NCBI GenBank assembly: GCA_016927755.1 | Contig: JAFGLZ010000212.1 | Span: forward strand, 1-60,372 | Length of the DNA: 60,372 nucleotides | From: Phycisphaerae bacterium | Lineage (GTDB): Bacteria > Planctomycetota > Phycisphaerae > UBA1845 > JAFGLZ01 | Direction: 5' to 3' | Shown: piece by piece, positions 15,588 to 25,157 of the stretch | Numbering within the stretch: position 1 is the first letter of the stretch | Layout of the letters: every line of letters begins with the position of its first letter | Made by a program: the position numbers and the translations under genes | The notes under the pieces: generated by a model | Databases searched by the model: none | Seen by the model: the letters and a program-made list of their open reading frames with translations, nothing else | What the model was told of the DNA's origin: nothing

Positions 15588-17855
15588 CTACGGCTCCCGC
15601 ACAACCGCGAATCGGTTCAGGGTGAAATCGCCGCTTCCGCCCAGCTTGAACACGGGCCGGAGGCGGACCGACCGGTCGTCGGTGTACAGGCCGAGGACGG
15701 TCGTCCCGCCGGACAGGCGGAGCCGTCTCCGCCGGATGGGCTTCCCGGACTTTCTATCCGCGTAGATCTCGAGAGTCAGTTCCGCCTGGATCGACTCGGA
15801 AGCCTCCGTATCGACATCCACTCGGACCTTCGCATCGGCCGGAACGCGAAGATCGGGTGGATCCTCCTTCTGCGGTAGGTAGTCGATCTGGCCGTCTCGC
15901 AGGCCCTTCAAGACGATCGTTGCCCGATGGTCCTCGCCGCCGACCACCTCGTAGTCCTCGTCCTCGTCCGCCCAGACCTTCCAGCCGCCGAAGTACTTCA
16001 AGCGCGGCCAGCGGCCCGGACGGCTCAGCTTCGGGGCCAGGTCGCCGGCGGGCAGAGTTGCCGGCAGCGTTGCGGCGGGAATCGGGCGGACACTCACCTC
16101 CAGGACGTGCACGGTCCGCCACTCGTGCGGGATCATCCCCCCGGGACAGGCCAACATGGTCCATGCCCCTTGGGCGCGGGTTCGGGGCGCGTTGAAGCGC
16201 CCGAGTTTGACCAATTCCAGCAAGTACCCGCCGACGAAAATGCGATCGGCACCGTCGGGCTCGGCGCTCCAGAAGTGCCTGGCCCCGGACAGGCTCGGCG
16301 CGATGGACGGACGGCTGGACGGGACCTCGGCCGTGGCCTTCAGGAGGACGTCGAGCGGGGCGGAACTGTCGGTCGCCGGGGTCGGTCGCGCCTCTGGATC
16401 TCGCTGTACGTAGAGGAATCCCCCGGTCCGCAGGAGCGCCATGGCCTTGGCTTCGTCGTAGGCGCCGGCGTCTTCCAGGTTCCTTGGAGCATCTACCACG
16501 AGCACCGGTTCGACGAGCTCGTGGAGGTCTCCGGCCAGGAGGACGGGCACGCCCTCGTGCTCTCCGGCGAAGCGAACCGCCTGCAACGTGTTGCCCACGA
16601 GTTGGGCGAGATACATCTTGCCCGCCCGGCGGTTCGGGCCGTTCAGACCGAAGATCGGATGGATCACGACGAGCAGCACCGCTCCGGCTGCGGCGACGGA
16701 GCGGATCCGTCCCGGCAACCGCGCGACGGCCCATCGGTACACCGCGGTCAGGGAGGCCGCGGAGATGATGGCTAGGAACGGCACGAGCGCCAGGTAGTGC
16801 CTGGCCTGAATGTGAACGGGCTTGTAGTGCAGCGGACTGCTGCTGCCCCACGTGTAGTAGACGAAGTACCAACACGGCAGGAGCAGCAGCACGAGCCGCC
16901 TGTCGCGAATGAAGAGATAGATCACGACACCGAGTGCAAAGACGAGCTGGAGCACCTTCGGGAAGACCGCCGGTGAAAGGCAGCGATGGCGGAACGACGC
17001 CAGCCGCTCCAGGGGGTAGTACCCCGTGAGATACTGGTCCCAGAAGAGAATGCCGGGGTCCGAGCTGCCGTGGACGCTCCAGCCAAGCCGCAGGAACGAT
17101 CGCCCCGTCAGGTAGCTCAGCAGCAGCCATTCGACCAGGAACACGCCGGCAAAGCCGGTCAGCAGGAGCCCGCCGCGAATCAGTGCCCCCTGCTTGCCTC
17201 GACCTCGCTCCATGAACAGCCACGCGACCAGGTAGAAGGGCATCAGCACCAGCCCGGACTCTTTCGCGAGGTACGCCACGCCCACGCACACCCCCGCCAG
17301 GGCCATGCAGCACCGCTGCAGGCGAACCGACCCGCGCTCGCCTGCGTCCCAGGCCGCGATAAAGCACAGAACCGACCCAAGGATGGCGCTTGCCAGGATC
17401 AACTCGGGCAAGATCATCGTCGCGTGGATGACGATGAGCGGGAACGTCGCCACACAATACGCGGCGATCAGCCCGACGGTCCGGTCGAACAGACGCTTGC
17501 CCGCGACGTAGGTGAGCGCGTTGAGCACCAGGTGGAAGAACACGTATGAGGCAGCAATCGTCTGGGCGCCGAGCCCGAAGAGATGGGCGATCAGTAGATT
17601 CCAGCCGAGCATGGTCAGCCGCGTGTGGGCCAGGGAGGGCTCGGAGGGAAGGGCGCCGGTCTCGAGCACGGCCCTCGCGCCGGACAGGTACCGGGCGTCG
17701 TCGCTTCCGTAGTAGCCGGTGAAGAAGAAGAGGTCCATCGCGGCGGACGCGACGAGGATGCACGGCAGGATCCACGCGGCGGGAGTTCGGTGAATCGCGC
17801 CCCCCACGATGCTCGGATTCGAAGCAGAAGATGGCCCAACGCCTTTCGAACTCAT
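15588..17855 (-). CDS. Glycosyltransferase family 39-like membrane protein
   Basis: This 755-residue protein is of the ArnT/PMT-like GT-C group, which transfers sugars from polyprenyl-phosphate donors on the outer face of the cytoplasmic membrane. The key loop after helix 1 is FFTGYYGSDDARYLSGARAV, where the Asp-Asp pair and Tyr match the first-loop catalytic Asp region. About ten further hydrophobic segments run to residue 420 (for example IAAYCVATFPLIVIHATMIL, LVLMPFYLVAWLFM, LVFALGVVIYLFI, AAAGAVLLVVIHPIFGL). The C-terminal 330 residues are soluble and beta-rich. I chose the ATG at 17855 because GAGGT lies 7 bases upstream; an upstream ATG at 17888 has none. The gene diverges from the GT2 at 18105, a likely donor-maker for this enzyme. 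Confidence 0.7.
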   Translation of the reverse strand: MSSKGVGPSSASNPSIVGGAIHRTPAAWILPCILVASAAMDLFFFTGYYGSDDARYLSGARAVLETGALPSEPSLAHTRLTMLGWNLLIAHLFGLGAQTIAASYVFFHLVLNALTYVAGKRLFDRTVGLIAAYCVATFPLIVIHATMILPELILASAILGSVLCFIAAWDAGERGSVRLQRCCMALAGVCVGVAYLAKESGLVLMPFYLVAWLFMERGRGKQGALIRGGLLLTGFAGVFLVEWLLLSYLTGRSFLRLGWSVHGSSDPGILFWDQYLTGYYPLERLASFRHRCLSPAVFPKVLQLVFALGVVIYLFIRDRRLVLLLLPCWYFVYYTWGSSSPLHYKPVHIQARHYLALVPFLAIISAASLTAVYRWAVARLPGRIRSVAAAGAVLLVVIHPIFGLNGPNRRAGKMYLAQLVGNTLQAVRFAGEHEGVPVLLAGDLHELVEPVLVVDAPRNLEDAGAYDEAKAMALLRTGGFLYVQRDPEARPTPATDSSAPLDVLLKATAEVPSSRPSIAPSLSGARHFWSAEPDGADRIFVGGYLLELVKLGRFNAPRTRAQGAWTMLACPGGMIPHEWRTVHVLEVSVRPIPAATLPATLPAGDLAPKLSRPGRWPRLKYFGGWKVWADEDEDYEVVGGEDHRATIVLKGLRDGQIDYLPQKEDPPDLRVPADAKVRVDVDTEASESIQAELTLEIYADRKSGKPIRRRRLRLSGGTTVLGLYTDDRSVRLRPVFKLGGSGDFTLNRFAVVREP

Positions 17856-18104
17856 TGGGGGGACCTCTTGGATCACGACGCGCTGCATCGTTTCTGGTGA
17901 ATGTGGTTCGGACTGTAATCGAAGAGATCGAGCGGGGTCAAGCGGAGCGGACGCCTCGCTCGATCCCCGCCAGGCCCATACGTCCCATCCACATCGAGCG
18001 GCGATCGTGCGAGAGGTTCCGTTGATCCCGGCGTGCTCGGATCTCGACGGTCGTTGCGACCCGCATCAGATGTCAGTATCCTATCGGGTCTTGGAGGAAG
18101 GTCG

Positions 18105-18980
18105 ATGGCCGAAGACGCCGTCAAGGGGATGCTTTCAATCGTCATCCCTTCCTATAACGAGCCCATGCTGGCCAAAGTCGTGCGGGACGTCCATGCGGAG
18201 ATGGTTCGCGTGGGGCGGGCATTTGAGATCATCGTCGTCGACGACGGGAGCACGTCGGGCAGCGCGGGCGAAATCACGCCGGAAGAGGGCGTGGTCGTCG
18301 TACGCCACCGCATCAACCGGGGATACGGCGCAAGCCTCAAGGACGGGATCCTGAGGGCACGTGGAGAGTATGTCCTAACGATGGACGCCGACGGACAGCA
18401 CCGCCCGAGCGACATCCGGCGCTTCCTGGAGGCGATGGACGACGGCGCCGACGCGGCCCTGGGCAGCCGGCAGAAGCTCCTCCATTCGACCCTGTGGCGA
18501 ATGCCGGGCAAATGGTTCCTCCAACGCGTCGCCAACTACCTGATCCAACAGAACATTCGCGATCTGAACTGCGGCTTTCGGGTCTTCCGGACCGAGCTGA
18601 TTCGCCGATTCCAGCATCTGTGTCCGAACGCCTTCAGCTTCTCTCTGACGTCGACGTTGATCTTCCTCTCGCAGGGCTACGACGTGATCTTCGTGCCGCT
18701 GGACGTCGAACAGCGCGTCGGCAAGAGCGCCGTTCGCGTTTCCGACGGCTTTGCCACGTTCCTGAACATCTTCCGCATCATCATGCTGTTCAATCCAATG
18801 CGCATCCTAATGCCCCCGATGGCCTTCTGCCTCGTACTCGGAACGGCCTCGCTCATTTACGACCTCATCAGCACCAACATCAAGGATGCAACCATCCTAC
18901 TATTGGTGAGCGGATTCCTGTTCTTCTTCTTCGGTCTCCTTGCCGATCAGGTAGCGGCAATCCGAAAGGAGATTACGTGA
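18105..18980 (+). CDS. GT2 family glycosyltransferase (polyprenyl-phosphate sugar synthase-like)
   Basis: This 291-residue enzyme has a GT-A domain: LSIVIPSYNEPML, FEIIVVDDGSTSGS, the DxD-type motif in LTMDADGQHRPSD and the GSR segment after it. Two C-terminal membrane helices follow (ILMPPMAFCLVLGTASLIYD and ILLLVSGFLFFFFGLLAD). This is the dolichol/polyprenol-phosphate mannose or glucose synthase layout (DPMS type, about 300 residues), which loads a sugar from a nucleotide donor onto polyprenyl phosphate at the inner membrane face. The ATG at 18105 follows GGAGGAAGG. Its last codons overlap the next gene by 4 bases, so it is translationally coupled to the radical SAM enzyme. With two GT39-like proteins next door it would make their donor. 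Confidence 0.85.
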   Translation: MAEDAVKGMLSIVIPSYNEPMLAKVVRDVHAEMVRVGRAFEIIVVDDGSTSGSAGEITPEEGVVVVRHRINRGYGASLKDGILRARGEYVLTMDADGQHRPSDIRRFLEAMDDGADAALGSRQKLLHSTLWRMPGKWFLQRVANYLIQQNIRDLNCGFRVFRTELIRRFQHLCPNAFSFSLTSTLIFLSQGYDVIFVPLDVEQRVGKSAVRVSDGFATFLNIFRIIMLFNPMRILMPPMAFCLVLGTASLIYDLISTNIKDATILLLVSGFLFFFFGLLADQVAAIRKEIT

Positions 18981-20392
18981 AGGTCCTGCTGATCCATCCG
19001 CCCACCCGACACATGATCCGGACGAACGTTCCCAAGTCCGTGGACGAGGTGACGGGGCTCTATCCGCCGCTGGGGTTGCTCTACGTGGCGGCGGGGGCAC
19101 AGGCGTGGACGCAGGCAGAGGTTACGGTGCTCGACGCGCCGGCCCACCACATGGATCAGGCCGCCATTGGTCGGCACGTCAGCCGACTCGAGCCGGACGT
19201 CGTCGGAATCCAGACGATGACCTTCACGCTGGTCGACGCCATCCAGACCGTCGAGACGGTCAAGTCGGCCCACCCCAACGCGCACGTCACGCTGGGCGGC
19301 CCGCACGTGAACCTCTACCCGATCGAGACGATCTCGATTCCCGGCGTCGACTCGCTGGTGCTCGGGGAGGGAGAGCGTCCGTTCGCCGACCTGGTCAACA
19401 CCCTTGCCGACGGGGGCGCCGCCGGCGACGTGTCCGGCGTCGTCGTTCAGGACGGGGGCATCCCGAACGTCACCTCCGCGCGACCGCTGGAGAAGGACCT
19501 CGACGATTTGCCCCACCCGGCCCGGGACCTGCTCGATTCGTCGATCTACTGGTCGGTGCTGGCCACGTACAAGCCGATCACGACGATGATGACGTCGCGC
19601 GGCTGCCCGATGAAGTGCGTCTTCTGCGATCGCCCTCATCTCGGCAAGACCTTCCGCTTCCGCAGCGCCGGGAGCGTCGTCGACGAGATGGAGACGTGCG
19701 TCAAGAAAGGCATCCGCGAGCTGTTCCTCTACGACGATACGTTCAGCCTTCGCCGCCAGCGAATCTTCGAGATCTGCGACGAGATCACCCGCCGAAACCT
19801 GGACGTTCACTGGGACGTCCGGGCGCGCGCCGACACGCTCGACGACGAGGTGGTCGCGGCGATGAAGCGGGCGGGAATCACGCGGATGCACATCGGCGTC
19901 GAGAGCGGCAGCCCGAGAATCCTCGACATCATCCGTAAGGGCATCGACCTCGAACAGGCCTACGAGGCCTTCGAGCTCTGCGGCAAGCACGGCATCACCA
20001 GCCTGGGATACTTCATGTTCGGCAACCCCACCGAGACCCGGGACGACATCGAGATGACGATGGAGTTCCTGCGAAACTGCAAGGCCAACCACGCCCACAT
20101 CGCCATCACGACGCCCTTCCCCGGCACCGAGCTCTACCGCATGGGCCTGGAGCAAGGTCTCTACCCGAACGACTATTGGCAGGAGTTCGCGGCCCATCCG
20201 GACGCGAGCTTCCAACCGCCCGCCTGGACCGAGAACTTCACGCAGCAGGAGCTGGAGGATCTCCGCCAGGAAGCGTACCGCTCCTTCTACAGCCGTCCGA
20301 GCCGACTGCTCCGTCAGTTGTTCGCCGTTCGATCGTTCGGCGAGCTGTGGATGAAGGGACGGGCGGGATTGAAGGTGCTCTTCTCGAAGTAG
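18977..20392 (+). CDS. B12-binding-domain radical SAM enzyme
   Basis: This 471-residue protein starts at GTG 18977, inside the stop of the preceding gene, with AAGGAG upstream. Residues 1-160 form the cobalamin-binding-like Rossmann fold typical of this class (KVLLIHPP, YPPLGLLYVAAG, VGIQTMTF, HVTLGGPH, LVLGEGE). The radical SAM core follows with the cluster motif Cys210-x3-Cys214-x2-Cys217 (RGCPMKCVFC). Later motifs are FLYDDTFSL, MHIGVESGSPRIL and GYFMFGNPTET. Members act on lipids, sugars and cofactors (methylations, C-C bond formation). The usual B12 ligand motif DxHxxG is not obvious, so B12 may not be bound. Tight coupling to a polyprenyl-phosphate GT2 and a flippase-like gene suggests it modifies a lipid or lipid-linked glycan. 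It is not an anaerobic sulfatase-maturing enzyme. Confidence 0.85.
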   Translation: MKVLLIHPPTRHMIRTNVPKSVDEVTGLYPPLGLLYVAAGAQAWTQAEVTVLDAPAHHMDQAAIGRHVSRLEPDVVGIQTMTFTLVDAIQTVETVKSAHPNAHVTLGGPHVNLYPIETISIPGVDSLVLGEGERPFADLVNTLADGGAAGDVSGVVVQDGGIPNVTSARPLEKDLDDLPHPARDLLDSSIYWSVLATYKPITTMMTSRGCPMKCVFCDRPHLGKTFRFRSAGSVVDEMETCVKKGIRELFLYDDTFSLRRQRIFEICDEITRRNLDVHWDVRARADTLDDEVVAAMKRAGITRMHIGVESGSPRILDIIRKGIDLEQAYEAFELCGKHGITSLGYFMFGNPTETRDDIEMTMEFLRNCKANHAHIAITTPFPGTELYRMGLEQGLYPNDYWQEFAAHPDASFQPPAWTENFTQQELEDLRQEAYRSFYSRPSRLLRQLFAVRSFGELWMKGRAGLKVLFSK

Positions 20393-20441
20393 AACCGGGC
20401 CCCGACCGCCGCGATTCCCGTCTGGGGGGACTGTCCGAACC

Positions 20442-21383
20442 ATGCGTCTTGACCGACTCCGAGGCCTGGCATCCTGGCGACTGCTCGGACCGATCGCCGT
20501 CGTCCTGGCCGTCGTCTGGGCCGGCCCCGCACAGGTTTGGAGCGTCCTGTCCAAGGCCGATCTGACGCTCGTGGGCGCGGCGGTCGCGCTGGCGATCCCG
20601 TTCGCCCTCCTCAAGGGCGCACGCTGGCGGAGCCTGCTCGTCGGTCAGGGCGTCGAGATCTCCTTCCGCGAGAGCACGAGCATGTACGCGATGGGGATGG
20701 TCATGGCGGCCGTGACGCCCGGGCACGTCGGCGACTTCCTCAAGATCGTGCCGCTCGTGGACCGGGGTTGCAGCCTCGGTCGCGCGGTGGCTTACAACGT
20801 CCTCGACCGGCTCCTCGACGTCACGTTCGTCTTTCTGGCCGGCTACGCGGGCCTATGGTACTTCTCGGCCATCTTCGCTTCGGAGCTGTGGGTGGCGAAC
20901 CTGGCGATCCTCGTCGGACTGCTGATCGGCGGCGTCCTGATCGCCCGCCGCGGCACGGTCAAATCAATCGCCATCCGGTTGGTGCCCGAAAGGTACCGGG
21001 ATGCGGTTCGGGAGTGCTGGAGCGAGATCGTCGCCGGATCGGTCCGCGGCAGGACCCTCCGCGGAATCCGCCTGGCGCTCTGGACGGCGGCGTTCTGGCC
21101 TCTGCAGTTCCTCGCGGGTTATCTCTGTGCAAGAGCGGTGGGGGTGGACGTGCCCTTCCTCTACATCAGCGCCTGCGTGGCCGTCGGCACGATCGTCTCG
21201 TTCTTGCCGATCACCGTGGGCGGAGCGGGAACCCGAGACGCCGCCTTCATCGTGCTGCTCGGACAGATCGGGATTAGGCGCCCCGAGAGCCTGGCCGTCT
21301 CGAGCCTGCTTCTGGCCGTCTTCCTGGCCAACTGCCTCGGCTTCTACGTCATTTCGGTGCTGATGCAAAGAGGGCGGGGCTAG
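20442..21383 (+). CDS. Lysylphosphatidylglycerol synthase TM-domain / UPF0104 flippase-like protein
   Basis: This 313-residue integral membrane protein has about eight helices (LLGPIAVVLAVVWAG, LVGAAVALAIPFALL, VTFVFLAGYAGLWYF, LAILVGLLIGGVLIA and FWPLQFLAGYLCARAV are clear). It carries the PF03706 family signatures: an early KGARWRSLL, MAAVTPGHVGDFLK (the P-G-x-x-G-D-x-x-K motif), NVLDRLLDV and FLPITVGGAGTRDAAF. Family members include the membrane half of MprF and AglD, and are thought to flip or handle lipid-linked substrates. It starts 49 bases after the radical SAM gene on the same strand and closes the cluster. Transport of the modified lipid or glycan carrier is the likely role, an inference from context. 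Confidence 0.85.
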   Translation: MRLDRLRGLASWRLLGPIAVVLAVVWAGPAQVWSVLSKADLTLVGAAVALAIPFALLKGARWRSLLVGQGVEISFRESTSMYAMGMVMAAVTPGHVGDFLKIVPLVDRGCSLGRAVAYNVLDRLLDVTFVFLAGYAGLWYFSAIFASELWVANLAILVGLLIGGVLIARRGTVKSIAIRLVPERYRDAVRECWSEIVAGSVRGRTLRGIRLALWTAAFWPLQFLAGYLCARAVGVDVPFLYISACVAVGTIVSFLPITVGGAGTRDAAFIVLLGQIGIRRPESLAVSSLLLAVFLANCLGFYVISVLMQRGRG

Positions 21384-21641
21384 GCCTGGGCGACCAAATG
21401 TGGTAACCATTACAGGGCGTGCCCGCCACAGGGCCATTCATCGCACCTGTCTGACCTATTTGCCTCAAAGGCCTAGTCCCGCCACTACATGCAACTTACG
21501 ACACGTTCAGCCCCCGGGCCATAATGAATATCCCCTACCCCTGGCCAAGGCGTTGGGCGGCTAGGTGATTGCCCGAATCACTTTCTGGAAACCCACCCAC
21601 GGAGCGGGCCTGCGGGCCCCCGCGTCGGCGGCGTAGCACGA

Positions 21642-23192
21642 CTACTGATCCGCCTGATCTCGCATGAACGCCGCCGCCTCGGCGTGGCGCCGCGTGTCCA
21701 TGAGATATCGGTGGTACTCGTCGGCGTGCCGGCGGATCAGATCCTCGGCCGCCGGGTCGCCCCAGATCTCGCGCACGTCGTCCGCGTACTCATGAAGCTC
21801 CCAGATCGGCGCGTGGAACGGGCCCCCCCCGTGCAACACGGCCACGTGCGGATCGTCGTCGAGCAACGAGGCATCGAGGGTCTCGTCCAACCACTCCTGC
21901 AGCAGTGCCCGGCCCTGCCGCACGATCTCGGGACGGTCCGCGGCAAGGTCCCGCAGCTCGTGCGGATCCTCCTCCACATTGAACAACATCGTCGGGCGAA
22001 GGATTTGCTTGAACCCGTCGTGACGCGTCAAGAGCAGCAGCCACGGGCCGAAGCGAACCGACCGCTGAATGCTCCAGCACGCGTGCGACAGGACCAGGAC
22101 GTCGCGCCCGCACGAAACGCCGCCCGTCAATGATCGAGCAAACGACCGCCCGTCCCACAGCTCCGGCCACTCGGCGCCGCCCAGAAGCTCCACGAGCGTC
22201 GGGGCCAGATCGACGTTGTAGTGAAGCCCGTCGTCGACGGCGCCCGCGCGGACGATCCCGGGGCCCTTGACGATCAGCGGAATCCGGTGGGTGACGTGGT
22301 CGGCCAGTTGATGATCGCCGTAGACGTTCAGCTCGCCCTGGTTCTCGCCGTGGTCGCTGCTGACGATGACGAGGGTCTCGTCCCAGACTCCCAGGCTCCT
22401 CAGCAGATCGAAGACGCGCCCGGCCCAGTGATCGGCGTAGTGGATGCCGGTGTCGTACCCGTCGATCCAGAGCTTATAGTCGTCGAGGTCCTCGATCGTC
22501 TTGGGCAGGCGGGGATACTGGTCGAGGTATGCGTTGTCGGGCACGCGCGTGTGGTGCGGCGTCCGAGCCGAGTGCGGGCCGTAGTACTGGCGATGACCGG
22601 CGATGAGGTCGTCGGTGATCCACGACGCGGGCGGCTCGTCCTTGAAGGGGTTGTCGTAGTCGGCCGGAGCGCGATACGGGGTGTGCGGGTCCCAGACGTG
22701 GACGTGCAGGAACCAGTGATCCTCCTGGCCGTGCCTCTCGAGCCAGTCCATCGCCCAGGGGACGACCTCCTCGGCGCTCTCCATGCCCCCCTTGCCGGGG
22801 TTGTACATCTCGCGGAAGCCGTCGTAGAAGTCCCAGGCCGCATGACGTTCGGCGAACGGGCTCGCGCAAACCGTGTAGTAGCCGAGTTGTCTGAGCGTCG
22901 TCATCCAGCCGGCCATCGGCCCGCTCCGATTGGCGAACCCCCGCAGCGTCGGAATCGGCCGCATGTCCGCCCCGGTCGCGCCGTGGTTGACCACGCCGGT
23001 ATGGATCCCCGCCCGCCCGCGGAACAGGGCCGTGCGAGACGGCAGGCACGGCGTGTCCGTGGCGTAGAAGTTCGTGAAGCGAACCCCCTCGGCGGCCACC
23101 GAGTCGAAGTTCGGCGACGTTCGGCGATGGTATCCGTAGCAGCTCAGGTGATCGGGTCTCAGCGTGTCGACGTCCACGTACAGCACGCGCAT
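21642..23192 (-). CDS. Sulfatase without signal peptide
   Basis: This is a 516-residue S1-family sulfatase. The N terminus (MRVLYVDVDTLRPDHLSCYG) goes straight into the first catalytic strand, with Asp7/Asp9 as metal ligands and no export signal, so it is predicted to be cytoplasmic. The formylglycine motif is Cys49-L-P-S-R. Further signs are HVWDPHTPYRAP and VIVSSDHGENQGE. The ATG at 23192 follows GGAG by 7 bases; the longer frame to 23213 has no such site. Intracellular sulfatases act on imported oligosaccharides, which fits the sugar ABC importer divergently placed at 23556. A GC-rich hairpin (GGGCC-CGCA-GGCCC, near 21608-21621) just after the stop may end the transcript. Confidence 0.9.
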   Translation of the reverse strand: MRVLYVDVDTLRPDHLSCYGYHRRTSPNFDSVAAEGVRFTNFYATDTPCLPSRTALFRGRAGIHTGVVNHGATGADMRPIPTLRGFANRSGPMAGWMTTLRQLGYYTVCASPFAERHAAWDFYDGFREMYNPGKGGMESAEEVVPWAMDWLERHGQEDHWFLHVHVWDPHTPYRAPADYDNPFKDEPPASWITDDLIAGHRQYYGPHSARTPHHTRVPDNAYLDQYPRLPKTIEDLDDYKLWIDGYDTGIHYADHWAGRVFDLLRSLGVWDETLVIVSSDHGENQGELNVYGDHQLADHVTHRIPLIVKGPGIVRAGAVDDGLHYNVDLAPTLVELLGGAEWPELWDGRSFARSLTGGVSCGRDVLVLSHACWSIQRSVRFGPWLLLLTRHDGFKQILRPTMLFNVEEDPHELRDLAADRPEIVRQGRALLQEWLDETLDASLLDDDPHVAVLHGGGPFHAPIWELHEYADDVREIWGDPAAEDLIRRHADEYHRYLMDTRRHAEAAAFMRDQADQ

Positions 23193-23555
23193 GATCTCGC
23201 TCCTTGGCCGCATCCGTCAGGCAACCGGTGGATCATCGTGGAGCCAGACCGGGCTCCGCCTCTCACACCGGACATCTCCAACCGCGGACATCCTAGCAGC
23301 GCGGGCTTGCCGACAACACCGGTTGAGGGCGTCCGACCCAACGGCGCGTCTTCCCGGTGCCCTGGACGCCCGCCCCGCCGGCGGTCCATAATGGTGCTTT
23401 GTCGACGGCAAGCGGCGAGCGTGTGATCCGGTCTCTGACGTCCGGCGTGCGCTCGAGTCGAACCGGCCCGCACCCGCGAGACGCGATGCGGCCCTTCTCA
23501 GGTCACGAACGAACGCGGCCATCAGGTAACGGAGGCACCCATCGCCGCACAGACC
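23193..23555. other. Divergent promoter region of sulfatase and ABC importer
   Basis: This 360-base gap separates two divergent units. It has no gene. One CATAAT hexamer near 23388 could be a plus-strand -10 box but lacks a matching -35. No regulator gene is adjacent. Confidence 0.4.
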
Positions 23556-25157
23556 ATGAGGCTCTACGCGAGAAGGCTGTCCCTGGTCGTTGTCCTCTGC
23601 TTTGGCGTCTGGATATTCTGGCCCGCCGAGGAAACCGCCGAGGGCACTTCTCGAAGCGGACACCGCTCGGCCAAGAACGCCGACGGCGACGTCAAGTACG
23701 TCTTGCGGATCTCCGTCGGCCCCCACTACATGCCGGGGACCGTGCCGTTCGGGATGGGCAAGAAGCTCCGCGCCGCCCAGGACGTCGCCGACGCCTTCGA
23801 GGAGCTCTTTCCCGACACGCGCATCGACATCATCAACGTGCCGACCGGCGTCCGCGAGTATCTCGTCACGCAGCTCAGCAGCGGCAAGGCCCCCGACGTC
23901 GTGCCCGTCAACGTCGAGGACGTCTGGATCGACGTGCACAAGGGCTGGTATGTGCCGCTGGACGAGTACCTCGAAGCGCCCAATCCGTTCGTCCGACAAC
24001 GCGGCACGCCCGGGACGCCCGGCTACAAGCAGTGGTGGGACATGTTCAAGTATCAGGCCATCAGCCGCGGCAAGGCCGCGCCAGACGGTCTGATGTACTG
24101 CATCAGCCTGGACATGATCGAGACGGCGATCTTCTACAACAAGAGCATCTTCAACGAGGTCGGCGTGACCGTGCCCGAGACCTGGCCCGAGTTCATCGAC
24201 ATCATGGCGAGGCTCAAGGCGGCCGGGCATCTGCCGCTGATCATGGTCCTCGACTGGTTCAGCGACTGGGCCGTGGACCTGTTCCTCGACCAGCTCTATC
24301 ACGATATCCTTCCGGGCATCGACCTGGCTCAAGACGCTAAGCGCGAGCCCTATCTCCAAGGCTACCTCGACTGGGACGAGGTCGCGTTCCTCTTCAAGCA
24401 GGGGTTCTTCACGGCGCGCGATCCCAGATGGACCGCGATGTGGCCGATCATGCACGAGTTCCGGCAGTACGCCAGTCCGAATCTCCAATCGTCCAACGCC
24501 TTTGACGTCCTGCGCGACTTCATGACCGGCAAGGGCGCGATGATCTGGTTCACGAGCCAGATGACGTACCCGCTGCTGGCCGATCGCGACCTGGGCTTCG
24601 AATGGGGCGTGTTCTATCTGCCGCCGTTTACCAAGGAGACAAGCCGGTACGCGCCGGACCCGCCGGTTCCGATGTGCGTGATCGGCGGGGCGGCCACGCA
24701 ACTCGAAGTCACCAACGGCGCGTTCAGCGATACGGGCGACCCCAAGACCTCGACGCGGCTGAAACGCGTCATCTCGTTCCTCCAGTTCCTCACGCTGCCG
24801 GAGAACTGCGAGCGGATCGTCAACGAGTACCCGAGCCTGGTGCCCAACATCGTCGGCGTGCCGGTGCTGCCGGTGCTCGAGCCGTTCGAGCGGATCCTCG
24901 AGCGACGGTACACCACGACCAAGATCACGTACACGTTCGACCTGAAATTCACCGAGATCCAGCGGCGAGCGCTCGAGCTGTACCTCAACGACGGCATGAG
25001 CCTCGCGGAGTTCCTGGAGTGGGAGGAAGGCAACTTCGACACGTCCGTTCGAAACGTCCTGATGCGCAAGAACGTCGACATGAAGCGATTGCAGCGCAGG
25101 TGGGACGAACTCGCGCCGGTCCGCGCCAAGATGGAGGGCCTGCCCCATGCCCGATGA
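23556..25157 (+). CDS. ABC transporter substrate-binding protein (sugar type, family 1)
   Basis: This 533-residue extracytoplasmic solute-binding protein (SBP_bac_1/MalE-like) starts with an Arg-rich n-region and the helix LSLVVVLCFGVWIFWPAE. There is no proper lipobox, so it is probably membrane-anchored or cleaved. Family features are TRIDIINVPTGVREYLVTQL (lobe I), GLMYCISLDMIETAIFYNKSIF followed by TWPEFIDIMARLKAAG (hinge, 'P.TWdEf...a.kLk'), and GAMIWFTSQM. It is longer than usual (about 430), with a C-terminal extension (LAEFLEWEEGNFDTSV onward) rich in Arg and Glu. The ribosome site is weak: GGAGG lies about 20 bases upstream. The reading frame overlaps the permease gene by 11 bases. 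Between two sulfatases, it probably binds oligosaccharides from sulfated glycans. Confidence 0.85.
   Translation: MRLYARRLSLVVVLCFGVWIFWPAEETAEGTSRSGHRSAKNADGDVKYVLRISVGPHYMPGTVPFGMGKKLRAAQDVADAFEELFPDTRIDIINVPTGVREYLVTQLSSGKAPDVVPVNVEDVWIDVHKGWYVPLDEYLEAPNPFVRQRGTPGTPGYKQWWDMFKYQAISRGKAAPDGLMYCISLDMIETAIFYNKSIFNEVGVTVPETWPEFIDIMARLKAAGHLPLIMVLDWFSDWAVDLFLDQLYHDILPGIDLAQDAKREPYLQGYLDWDEVAFLFKQGFFTARDPRWTAMWPIMHEFRQYASPNLQSSNAFDVLRDFMTGKGAMIWFTSQMTYPLLADRDLGFEWGVFYLPPFTKETSRYAPDPPVPMCVIGGAATQLEVTNGAFSDTGDPKTSTRLKRVISFLQFLTLPENCERIVNEYPSLVPNIVGVPVLPVLEPFERILERRYTTTKITYTFDLKFTEIQRRALELYLNDGMSLAEFLEWEEGNFDTSVRNVLMRKNVDMKRLQRRWDELAPVRAKMEGLPHAR

Noticed and set aside
18977..20392. Radical SAM enzyme as the sulfatase-maturing enzyme for the three sulfatases
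   Set aside because: It has an N-terminal cobalamin-type domain and lacks the extra C-terminal cysteine clusters of anaerobic sulfatase maturases; its neighbours are glycan-lipid genes.
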